The translations under genes and the position numbers were made by a program. A stretch of 64,000 nt of DNA, taken from contig OY987308.1 of assembly GCA_963920635.1 (NCBI GenBank), positions 24,147,096-24,211,095 of the forward strand. Direction: 5' to 3'. The DNA is from Pseudeuparius sepicola (lineage: Eukaryota; Arthropoda; Insecta; Coleoptera; Anthribidae). The notes under the pieces were generated by a model. It was not told the DNA's origin, did no database searches, and was given only the letters and a program-made list of their open reading frames with translations. This document shows positions 46,067 to 57,523 of this stretch, in pieces. Each line of letters begins with the position of its first letter. Position 1 is the first letter of the stretch.

Positions 46067-47360
46067 TTCAAGAAAAGGATTTTCGATAATTCGACCAATT
46101 TTAGTCCCACAGGAGTAAAAAATGTTGGTCTCTTGGGATTAAAAGTAACAAAAACAATAGAAACTATGACCAATTATGTAACATTAATTGAGTTTTCATA
46201 TAACCTGATCATATTTGAAATAGAAAATTATTATAAATTATTATATCTACCTACCAATAATAGGTATATATCAATCTGTTTTAATTGTTATTTTCCTGAA
46301 AAATAAAATAAAGAAGGAATCAAAGTTAACGTCATACATTTTTATTTCAATATTGGTTTTCAGCACTTTATTTTATTTATTACCGGCTTATGGCGTGTGT
46401 TTGTCTGTTCATAAATTCCACTAGTCAAATATTTTTATTTAATATTCATAATTTTTTTATAATAACAAATAACGTAATAATAATATGTATATAGTGAGTT
46501 ATTACTGCATTGTAGAGTCCAGTTGTGAAGTTTCAAGTCTCTAGCTCATCGTAAAATTAGTTTAAAGTTGATTGCAAAAGGACAAGGAAATGACTTAATA
46601 AAAACGCAGTAAAAAAAATGCCAAATTGTTCAGAAACTAAACGCAATATATCTCGGAAACGGACTTCTACCGCCTGTCCAACCACCCCCTATGACACCGC
46701 GGTTGTTCCGGGCCTGTATAGGCCTGCTGGCCAGTAACCCAGTAGCACCCACGCGCGCTGTGACGTCTTCCGACGAAGCCCCGATGCGTGGTAGGCACTG
46801 GTCGGCGCCAAACGCCCGTAATAAGGCCACCGATCCGTCACCTGTTGGCTGCCGGCCGAATTGCGCCTAAAATCGGCCTAAAGGTGCGTGGGTGACCGGC
46901 TATTGCAACGGGACAGACGCCAACACGAGAAGGGAAACAATATCCACGATGTTTTGTTTCACACTGTGCAGGTTTCTTCCGTATACTTTTCAACCCCCCC
47001 CCCCCCCCTAGAACCACCACATTAAAGTTACTGTTTAGCAGATGAAACACCCTGTGTATATTTTTGAATTTTTGAAATCTACTGGTTCTTCTGATTCCAC
47101 GCAAAAGAGATCCAAATGCCTCAGGTTCGTTTTCCACCTAAAATTGTACTAGTGTCTGTTCTGTTCTTTGGTATTTAAATATTATAATATTATATGACTA
47201 TAATATCAAGAGTGCCATGGCATAAGAAAAGAATTTGTATTTTTTATACATAGAGATTTTCATAACTTTATAATATACGGTAACCCCAGGTGAGTTCGTC
47301 ATTAAATTTGAATAAACGAAGGTAAAAAATAAGGACCTTTATCTCACAATGTTTCAAGGA
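46067..47360. other. Intergenic, no gene seen
   Basis: AT-rich to 46620, then a CpG-richer part (46660-46940) and a run of 16 C near 46986. No gene was found. Confidence 0.4.
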
Positions 47361-48080
47361 TATACAGGGTGAGTCACATCTAAAGGCAGAGCCGAAAACA
47401 CAAGGTAGAATTCGCTAAAATAAGCACATATGCTTAATAAACATTAGCTAATAAACGCTTGGTTCTCCATATACAGCGTGTTGAAACTTTTCCAAAAATA
47501 ACATGTATATTTTTTCAATTTCTTTCGAGCCCGTTTAGGAATTCCAACCAAATTTGGTACATATTATGGGTTGTCATTATGTGCAATAATTTGGCCCAGT
47601 TCAGATGACCAGCGGCGTAGATACAAATAATTTTATTTTAAATGCCAGCATAATCGCCTTGGCACTAGTTTAAAAAATCCGAAATTCCGAAGAAACTGTA
47701 CCAGATATAGAAAAATACCAAGAGGCGTTTTTTGTTCCGAATTGAATGGGTAAATTTTTGGTTTTGCACAGGACCGTACTACTTTTTTTACAATTATTTA
47801 CAGTAACTATTTGTATCTACACCGCTGGTCATCTGAAAGGGGTCAAATTATTGCACAAAATGGCAACCCTCCAATGCATAATGTGTACAAAATTTGGTTG
47901 GAATTCCTAAATGGGCTCGAAGAAAAGTAAAAAAATACGTTATTTTTGGAAAAATTTCAACACACAGTATATGGAGAACCAAGCGTTTTTGAGCCAATGT
48001 TTATTAAGCATATGTGCTTATTTTAGCGAGTTCTACCTTGTGTTTTCGGCTCTGCCTTTAAATGTGACTCATCCTGTATA
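47361..48080. mobile_element. Foldback element with ACAGGGTGAGTCACAT ends
   Basis: Arms of about 300 bp (47361-47700 and about 47770-48080) are inverted copies. The termini read TATACAGGGTGAGTCACAT and its near complement. A TA target duplication is possible. The short frame at 47911-48201 is arm sequence running into the flank. Confidence 0.75.
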
Positions 48081-49360
48081 TACACACACATACGTATGGT
48101 CAGTGAGTGTGCAACTTATGTTTTTTTTATTAATTGCACAACGAAAATACAAATATTCCCCTTGGATAATCATATTAGGCGCAAAAATTGTACAAGAGTA
48201 AAGTACCCTTCTTTTAGAAAATTCAGCAAAAGTTGTTTAGAATTAAAAGCTATGCCTAAATACCAAAACATAGCCTACTAAGAAAAAAAATTTTCGTTAA
48301 TTAATTTCCACAGTTTCTTAATAAACATTTAAAATAAAAATTTGTCACCTTACATGAGAGTTTTTTAATATACACATTATCACTACCCTTGTCTATCCAT
48401 TAAGGTCTTTACTAATGTTTTACCTTGTTCAGAAGAATTTTTGCGAAATTTTAAAATTTTGTTTAATATCGTTGCAACAAACATGAAGTTTGTGATTCCC
48501 TAAAAAATTTAAAATCTAAGTTAATTTTATAAATATGCTTGAATTTGAAGAAATTAAGTCATGCGGAATTGATTTCATTTTGATTGATTTATGAAACTGT
48601 TTAGGGTGAATATTAGAATAAACTTTTTTTGAGGAAATTATTAATGTTTTTCAAAAAAATATTTTTTTTCTTAGGAGGCCATGTTTTGGTGCAATTAATA
48701 AAAAAAATCCCATATGTTGCACACTTAAATGACCACACTGTATATATATCTTCTTCTAATTCTAGTATAGTCGACCTGATTTGAACGATATAGGTTGAGA
48801 TATTAATAGTGGTTATGAACTCGCTAAGTAAACATCTTTACATTAACTGTTGGTGTGGCAAGGTGCCGTTCGTTAAGCAATCACATAAATCCGCATTAAA
48901 CGATGAAAAATGTCTACAGGATGATACAACGACGCGGACGCGGTGGGAGGTAGCCAAGGAATAACATACGGGAAGACGATTCATCAATACGCCTTAATCA
49001 ACCGCGCCGGGTGTAATTTCGTCGACAAGTGCGTGTCGATTCGAGAGCACCCCGAGTGCATGCATAATGCATCGAATCGTATTATAGTAATCGGGACCTG
49101 GTTACGTCCGAATGTTTAGACGGGTGCACGCGGGTGGCATGGCCCCGAAAAAATCTTTAATTGCAATATAATTTCATGCAAATATCTTGGATTAACTGTA
49201 GATGGATTAGCATAATGCATCACATATATGCCGGAGAAAGTGGAGGTTTATGCAATCCCGTCCATGGTGTTCATTGAGCAATTTAATATGGATGGAGAAC
49301 CGCCAGAGGGCGCAGCCAGGTTCCGGGTTCAGCTCCGCAAAAACTCAAAGCGGGATATAG
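48081..49360. other. Intergenic, no gene seen
   Basis: AT-rich to about 48800, then mixed sequence. No domain, RNA gene or tandem structure was seen. Confidence 0.4.
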
Positions 49361-49362
49361 TA

Positions 49363-51039
49363 CAGTAAAACTGGGCCAAAACCCAAACATAAAAAAAAGT
49401 TCTTTCTAGCGCGAAATAGTTCCATACCCTCCTAAGAGTTAGTACTAAAAAGTTACACCACCACCAGCGTCGGGTTTCGGGGGGAGGGGGTGAAAAGGGC
49501 AGGGAATTCTTATTTTTCACAGTTTTGCGTGAATATCTAGTAAACTATGAGGTTTAGCGCAAACGTCATCCTATACGCAAATGATATACATTAAATTCCG
49601 AACAAGAATTGTCATATACAGAATTATGGTAAAGTGAACGGTTTCCATGATATAGAGGGGTAAAGATTTCTTTGTTTTTATTTCACGTAGTTTTTGTTGA
49701 AAAAACTTAAAATGATTACAGTATAAATTAGTAACTGAATAAGGTATGTAGAATATATATAGATATATCTATGCATATATAGATACATATTACACCCATA
49801 GATTGTTATTTTTTGTCACAACATAACCTCATAAGTATATGACTGTAAATATATCCAATACAAGTTAGTAGCCTTAGTTAATTTGTACTCACTTTTTGCC
49901 CTCATTCATTATAGCGTTCTGATTTCCATTCGTTCTTTTATGTCAAATCATTCCCATATCTAATTTGTCCTTAGCTTGTAAAAATGAGAAAGTCATGAAT
50001 AGGAAGCTCATTACGTGAAAAACAAGAAAATATATTAAACAATCTATATTGAAAAAATGGGAGGGAAATCAAAATGATACAAAAGGTTATAAGTTTTAGG
50101 TGAATCATTAATTGCGTTATCAGTCAGCAGTCAGCACCAAATAGTTCACTCGGGCTGGTGAGAGGAAACAAATCTTCGAGTTCTTCGTCCACTTGAGAAT
50201 CATCATTTAAATCGTCGTCGATGATTACAGTATCTCTATTGAGACATGCAAGTCCTAAGCAATTGCTGCACATACTTGAACAATTGAGACCACTTCTTCG
50301 ACACTCGCAGTTTTGGACGCATCCATCTCTGCAGAAGCATACGACGAGGATTGTTTAATATATATTTTCTTGTTTTTCACATGAGCTTCCTATTCATGAC
50401 TTTCTCATTTTTACAAGATAAGGACAAATTAGATATGGTAATGATTTTACATAAAAGAACGAATGGAAATCAGAACGCTATAATGAATGAGGGCAAAAAG
50501 TGAGTACAAATTAACTAAGGCTACTAACTTGTATTGGACATATTTACAGTCAGATACTTATGAGGTTATGTTGTGACAAAAAATAACAATCTATGGGTGA
50601 AATATGTATCTATATATGCATAGATATATCTATATTTATTCTACATACATTATAAGTTTCTAATTTATACTGTAATCATTTTAAGTTTTTTCAACAAAAA
50701 CTACGTGAAATAAAAACAAAGAAATCTTTACCCCTCCATATCATGGAAACCGTTCACTTTACCATAATTCTGTATATAACAATTCTTGTTCGGAATTTAA
50801 TGTGTATCATTTGCGTATAGGACGACGTTTGCGCTAAACCTCATAGTTTACTAGATATTCACGCAAAACTGTGAAAAATAAGAATTCCCTGCCCTTTTTA
50901 CCCCCTCCCCCCGAAACCCGACGCTGGTGGTGGTGTAACTTTTTAGTACTAACTCTTAGGAGGGTATGGAACTATTTCGCGCTAGAAAGAACTTTTTTTT
51001 GATGTTTGGTTTTGGCCTAATTTTGTGTTAGTTTTACTG
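49363..51039. mobile_element. Tc1/pogo-type foldback element, TA duplication
   Basis: The ends CAGTAAAACT (49363) and its complement (ending 51039) are flanked by TA at 49361-49362 and 51040-51041. Arms of about 680 bp (to about 50050 and from about 50340) are highly similar inverted copies, and they share an unusual CTATGCATATATAGATACAT-type internal repeat. CAGT termini with TA duplication are typical of Tc1/mariner/pogo elements. The 280-bp spacer between the arms carries a foreign-looking coding fragment (50124-50354). Confidence 0.8.
50124..50354 (-). pseudogene. Cysteine-rich CXC-like C-terminal fragment
   Basis: On the minus strand 76 codons are open to a TGA at 50124-50126. The start has C-F-C-x4-C-x3-C-x-C, then R-R-S-G-L-N-C-S-S-M-C-S-N-C and C-L-N, a dense Cys pattern like tesmin/CXC-type zinc-binding modules. 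The second half is acidic (I-I-D-D-D-L-N-D-D, V-D-E-E-L-E-D-L-F) and ends G-A-D-C. It begins right after an in-frame TAA and sits exactly in the spacer of a foldback transposon. It is therefore a captured or residual 3' coding end rather than a full gene. It may be the tail of the element's own lost protein; I cannot name the family. Confidence 0.5.
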
Positions 51040-51041
51040 TA

Positions 51042-52740
51042 CTAATACAAATGAGGCGGATCCAAGTTATCTGAGCTTTACGGGTTTACCAGACGCAAGA
51101 ATCCGCGCCGTCCGCATGGCGCGGATAAGGCCCCTCCAACACGAAGCATATATCTCGATTTTCGTTTTCCAAGACATCTAGCCAATATCGAACTAGGTCC
51201 CCATTAAAAATACTCCAATCGATACGTAAACATTTGCAAGTCGATTGGCAACGCTCCGGCCATAAAATGTCGAAACAATAACGAAACGGCCGATTGTGCC
51301 TCGGCTACGTGATGGCGGACGCAGAATTCTTCGTTTAATCGTCGGCAGTTATTAAGCTCCCAAGGGTTTGTTGTGCGGAAAACAAAAATTACGCAATTAC
51401 GCGCTGCGCGCGTGACGTAAGCCGTTAAATCGTATTTGCCTTTGGTCGGATCAAGTGTAACGACCGAGAAAAATTCGGTGACGTAGATAACCGATAACCC
51501 ATTCACAAATACACTGACTGACGCAGATTTCCCGGCGCGGCGGAAAACAAGATTTTCCGCGTCAGATAAGCCCGCGCGCAAATATTTACCGTGGTAACAA
51601 TATTGCCGGGGCTCGCGCACGATTTTAATCGGCTTTAAGGCGGCAAGGGATTTGCCAGAGACAATACACAAAAGAGACGCGGGTTGAGACCTCTTCGTGT
51701 GTGGCGGAGCGGCTCGCGCCCCTCGGCGACGGCCCGGGTCGGAGTTGAGGCGTCCCGGTCATCTGTGGGATGCGAATATGTGGCACCGGCCCCGGAACCG
51801 ACCCTTGGGGAACACCCGGCGACGGGGCCCCCGAAAACGGATCCCAGGGAAATTCCGACGCCGTTTCTTCTTCTACAGCGGCCGTTTAAACCTCTTCTTC
51901 TTCTCCTCGGCGCTCGGTCGGACACCTAGAGATTAGGAACTGGTTATTGTATATGCGGCACTCCCTCCGTCGACGAACAGTCACAAACGACCGCTGTGTG
52001 CTCCGGCTTTTTTGTTTTTTATTTCTTTTTCCCGACGAGACGGGAACGCGCATTTGACAATCCGGTGCCGATCAGTGGTTGGTTTAAACAGAAAACGAAG
52101 ATTTTTTTTGAAAATTGTAGGAAAGTTTTGGTGAAAAATTAGCCCCGGTCACGGAAAATTTCTTCAGAGCCTATAGACACTTCCATATACAGTGTAGGTG
52201 CCATCTAATTGGCCTTAGTCCAAAACACTTTGTACAAAATTTCAATACTCTAAGTTATACAGGGTGGTCAGCAAATGAGGCCGGCTTTTACAGAGCACAA
52301 AAGAAAACGTTTCTAAAGAATGCGGGCAGCGCTGCAAGATTTCCTATACGAGTAGTCGTTATTTATTGGCGAATACAAGTTTTATCATATTGAAGCCGAA
52401 TTTCTGAACTCTGTTACACCGAAAAAATAAAGCTCGCATCACGGGACCACTTACCCATTTTTGTTTATCATTTATTTTTAACGCGGTGTGATAAAACACC
52501 TATTATATTTTTTCAACATCGTCGCGTCTACCATCGTCTTTGAAATACGGCAACACAGCACTTCTGCGAAGGAGTCGGATGACAAAATCAGTTAGCCAAC
52601 GCGTTTTGTGCCTGTTTCTATAGTACGTAAAGTTAACTGCGTATTTGGGCTACCATAGAGACCTCATTTTTTAGGCCGCTGGCAAGTTTTTTCCGCAGGC
52701 TCAGAGAGCTCAGTGGCGTTTCGTATGTTCGGGAGTTAAC
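51042..52740. other. Intergenic with two adjacent RT motif-B footprints
   Basis: The minus strand at 51788-51816 encodes G-V-P-Q-G-S-V-P-G-P. Immediately beside it, 51824-51856 encodes the related G-I-S-L-G-S-V-F-G-G-P. The surrounding 51640-51930 is CpG-rich and open on both strands. No gene is supported. Confidence 0.45.
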
Positions 52741-52749
52741 GTGTGCAAA

Positions 52750-52830
52750 ATGAGTAAACAGGGAAGAACGTTGCATTCTCAAGCACGAGAAATAATTGCC
52801 AATGTTATAAGGGTTTGCCTTCCTCCATAG
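52750..52830 (+). pseudogene. Transposase N-terminal fragment (uncertain)
   Basis: ATG 52750 opens 26 codons, M-S-K-Q-G-R-T-L-H-S-Q-A-R-E-I-I-A-N-V, before TAG at 52828-52830. A basic start followed by L-x-S-Q-(A/S)-R-E-(I/L)-I-x-N-V is a pattern I associate with the N-termini of some insect DDE transposases. The rest of the protein is absent. This is a tentative call. Confidence 0.35.
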
Positions 52831-53827
52831 TCTAAGGCATCACCGTTAAGAATAATATTAACAATAAATTAAATAACAATTATTTGAAAATTAAGTCAGT
52901 GAGTTACACAAAATTGAGCTACGCCCCTGAACTGTGACTAATTCTATAATATTTGCGAGTTCTTCCCCCTTACGTCGCACGCATTCTGCAGTAAGGAGGA
53001 CTATATAAGCCAAAGGGCATATTTTGATGATCTTTTTTCGCGAATCGATTAAGCCTTTCCCAAGGTATTATTTTACATAGTATATTCTTCGCATGATACA
53101 ATGTTATTATTATATCATGTATTCTTCGTATATGTCGTTGCTGTCATTTCTGTCAAACTCAACTGTAGCCGATGAATATTTCCTAGTAGTGCCATATAAT
53201 TCACCCCCTAAGAATCCAAAGCGGCCATCAAACATTTCGAAAAAAAGGTTTTAACGCCCAAAAACCGACCGAACTGTCACATATGTTAGAGAGCCAGCCA
53301 GGCGGTCTCCTCGTCATGAATATATGATCTCTGGGCCCCCTGAAAGCCGGTCTAAAACACAATTAATGCCCAGGGAAAGAAGGAGGAGAGGACGCAGAAG
53401 AAAATAAGAAGACCAGAGTATTATGAAGGCGGGCAAGGGAGAAGAAATTACTGTTGGAAGAAGAAGAGAAGTGTACGATATATTTTGTCGCACGCGTCTC
53501 TGTGCCCCACCTTCGGCCAAGCCTGTAATCGGTTGCTCGGGGGTCACTACGCTTTTTTATGAACGCTCAAAATAACAGTGGGCTAAGCACAGTAAGCACA
53601 ACTAAAATTTTAAGATTTATTTGATAATTGCAATGCGAACTAGTGTAACCATTGTCCAAGTATTATTCAAAATCTTAGAAATTTGTAGATGTTTTAAAAT
53701 ATTTAAGGTGCTATTACTGATCTTCTTTGCGGAAACAACGTCAAGGCACAAAATATCATAACACCCGCAAATTTAGAGGAACGATGAAAATATTTTTTCT
53801 TGAAATCGGCAGTGAAGTGTTAAAAGC

Positions 53828-54290
53828 TGAGAAATCGGCACTGAAGTAGCCCATTATTGTAAGATTTTTTCAATAAGTAGGCCTTGGCGAGATGTAAACA
53901 TCAAACGTCAGACGCGGAGCCATCGCCCGTCAAAAGTGACCAAATATTCAAAACCCGGCCAATAAAGGCCCATTTAACTTTTCGTACACATTGCCAAATT
54001 GTTACCTATGGCAGCGCAATCTTTCAGTATAAATACTTTAGTAGGTTTAAATATCAACCTATTTTTCATGGAGGCTGCACAACAGGCAGCAGTTTGGAGT
54101 TTCCGTTGGGAAGCGCCGCGCCTCGTCATACTTGACCTAGGTAGAGCGATCGTCAAAGTCAAGCAACGCCGCACGCAATCGGTTCATGGGCGGGTGGTCC
54201 TTTATGATTATTTTATTTGCCTCGGCCAGAGGCCTCGGCAACTAAATTCCACATGAGCCATAAAAAGTTGAACTTCAGTGCCTTGGTACA
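53828..54290 (-). repeat. Dispersed repeat, copy B (inverted partner at 45.6 kb)
   Basis: This is the inverted counterpart of 45621-46066. A short extra duplication of GAAATCGGCA(G/C)TGAAGT precedes it at 53803-53850. Together the two copies bracket about 7.8 kb. Confidence 0.75.
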
Positions 54291-57200
54291 TACTAACTAT
54301 TTTCGATTTTTACGTGTTTCTTGTTGTTTTATTGAATTTCAATGGGCGAATCTCTAAAAACAAAAGTAAAACTAATAATTGTAGTTTTTTTAAGTACATT
54401 CAGACGATATCATTGAAAGCAACAGAAGTAAGTAATATAGGTATCCCTGAATGTCCAAAAACATTTCAAGTGGTTCTTACAGGACACTGCATGACTAGTT
54501 TGTTATGAATTATGTGACATCACTGACCATTAGGAGAATCAAGATAGGGTCACGTGACAACAACGAACCAGTGGCAGCCGCATTGGTGAATGGTGCTCTC
54601 GCGTGATCCCAGATAAGCGGCAAAACTGGACAACAACTGTAGAAAAAAAGTGGAGCTCAGATAGGCATCAACGAAGAAAGATGTAGATCTTGAAATAAGA
54701 GTTAGGTACCTACCCATATCTTTTTGTCCAAGTTTGACCCCGGAAGTGACAAATAAGGTCCGTACTCGCATAAATATAAATACGTTCTTTGATGGTGATT
54801 TTTATCCGGTAACAAGGTGTACGTGGGCCATATCCTAATTAACTGGCGAAATGAAAAAACTAAAATCGAGAATAAATCAATCCGTATAATTATAATTCGA
54901 CCCACGCCGTATAAAACTTATCCTTCCGAGATCGGTTTGAGGTAAACACGCACTTGTTGATTGGCTGAGAGCTTTTTCTTGTGCCCGGAACATTGTGAGT
55001 GTGAGTCACATCGAGTTTTAGATTTTGGGCCGACTTTGAAGGAGATTGTAATTTAAATTAACTTTTGAGGCCATGCACCAAAGTGGCATAGGTGTTTGTG
55101 GAGGTATACCTATACTTCTTCATGATTGAGAATTTAAAATTAGAATTGCTGTATTATTCTTGATATCCATAGTCGAAGTAAATAATACCAAAAATATTTC
55201 CCAGCATTATTCGTTATAGTTTTTAATATATTTCCACGGAGTATCTTTTTAAAAAGTATCTTTAGACCTTGATCTAGGTAGATCCTTTTTGCGACACAAT
55301 GTGTAGGAAAATAATTCTCCATCCTTCACAGCTTTTGCCGGGTTTGTTTGTTTGTTGGAAACCGGGCACCAAGTCGTCTACAGCTCAATCCAGGGTCGCT
55401 CGATTATACCTGTTGCCCCCCTCCCCCCACCCGAGCACACGTCACAGCGTCGGCTGCTGACGTCACGGCGGCCCCGGCGTCGCCGTGTCAAACACGTGGC
55501 TATTTCAGAGCCCCCCCCCTGGGGTCCAACCTTGATGAGTTCAAACTTGCGATAATAATTAAAGTTTTTCCCCGGGGTAGTAAAAAGCCTTATAAGGACT
55601 TCATCTGATGAGAGCGAGCATAAAATATTGGGAAGAATACTGCCGTGGCAATGAAGCAAGTGTCTATTTATGTTTGTTGCGTTATTATGGGTGTATTTCC
55701 GATAATGGTAAAGTTGTTAAAAGATATTTCGCGGTTGATAATCGATCTGAACCGGTGAGTAACATAACAGGCCAGATGTATTGAACGTGGTCAAGGTACA
55801 CGCGGCATTGTACTAGAGTGCTAATTGGACAAGCAAACGAAGACTGGACAGTAAAAAAAATAGAACAGATGACATATGTCATGTCACTCGTTCGTTAAAA
55901 AAAAGAACTAAGAGTAGATGGGGCACTTTAATCTCTAAAATGAAGGACCAAAGTGTAAATATACAGGCACAGACGGCTGTAGGAAAGCCCTGCAGTTGAG
56001 AAAGCTGGCAACATGGCTTGCGGGTCTGCGCGGCGTGGCCTGTCACTCCCTGTCAGTTGATTTTACAACAAATTTACCAGAATTAATTTGTGTAGTGCGG
56101 GTAGTGCTATCGTCGCCAGATTGCTACAACGAGGCAGTGTGGAAACAGACAGCCCGAATTGCTGGCGACAGCTTTTTTATAAATTTGTTTTGTTTGCGAA
56201 AAAATGAAACGTTCCTTTACAGTTTCAAGCCTCAAGATGCCTAGAACAGTCGAGGGAAGCTAGAACTTATTTATAGCATACCTACGGCTGTAAGTCAAAT
56301 CGTAATAATAACTTTTTTTGCTTGACGGCAAGCGGTCAACTTTCAACTTGTATTCGTTTTGGGCTTTCTAAAGGACGAAAATTTAATAATAAAATTATTA
56401 AGGGCCCATTGCATAGACAAACTAAAGTACCCTTTAAAATTAAAGGAGTTTTCTAACAATCCAACCATTGTTTAGTATTGTTGCAAAAGTTTCCTTACCT
56501 AATGCAGAAGATAATTTAGTTGAATGTATTATGTATTATGAAATTGACCCTAACTGCCATTTAAATCAGAAGAGATTACTCTCCTTCACAACAAGCTGTT
56601 CTCTGTTCGCTTGTTTGTATTTTTATGAAAATTTAACCATAAGGGAAGATAGGTAATCATTATTTGCCTGATGGGGATTCTCACAAAAATTCGACTTACA
56701 ACAAGATGTATAGTATAATTATTTTAAGAAATCCTTACTGGGACTGTCAATTGGTAATTTCTCCATCCTAAGTTGGCATCAATGCAGCAAAAAGTCATAA
56801 GTGCAGGTCAGTAACGAGCCCATTTGCACAATGAATAACTACCTACTAATAACACCAACAAGAACAACACAGATAACTGTAAAACTCACGATACGTACAA
56901 AACCCGCGAATATGTTCTCTGCCCAATGTTTGAACCCTTTTGAACGATCCGGAAAACCTTCACTGTCACTTTAACAACACCGAAATAGAATTTGCCTGAG
57001 TACGCACCATACGACGCTGTCGCAAATAGGCGATTATATGTATACGATTATACCAAAATACCAAAATGAAAGTGTTTTCATGACGTTTGAAATTATTATT
57101 AAATTGAGTTGTAGTCATTGTTATTTTTATTTGTAGCCGTATAATCGCGATTGCAATAGGGTTTTTATTTTATTATGCTCTTTTTTTCGTATCACTTTGG

Positions 57201-57470
57201 TATATTTTCACATCATAAATCAATGAGTGACGTCATTAACTAGTTTAGACACATATACCAATGTTATACCCATGGTTAACAAAAAATTCCTAGGGATTTT
57301 GTGGAGAATGTCATCTGACAAAATCGGGACTTTCTTACAGTAATCGGGGTTATAGTCCCCTCTATTTGCCCAAATTGACCATATTATTTGTCGAAAATGT
57401 ACCTATCCACACCAGTATTATAAATACTTATATTTCTGTGTATATTTTGTTACTTGTTACTGCTTTTATT
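54291..57470. other. Intergenic, no gene seen
   Basis: An inverted relative of 5130-5240 lies at about 55030-55160. A GC-rich patch at 55400-55530 contains a perfect CRE TGACGTCA (55458-55465), and another CRE lies at 57228-57235. Short frames at 55996-56244 and 56468-56656 show no domain. Confidence 0.4.
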
Positions 57471-57474
57471 GTCT

Positions 57475-57523
57475 GTTAAACCTGGACCAACACAATATTA
57501 ATATAGTGTTGGTCCAGGTTAAC
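57475..57523. repeat. Near-perfect 49-nt palindrome
   Basis: The arms ACCTGGACCAACAC and GTGTTGGTCCAGGT pair perfectly. The centre ATATTAATAT is itself palindromic, and the stem extends by GTTAA/TTAAC with one bulged A. It stands alone, with no longer inverted repeat around it. Confidence 0.85.
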
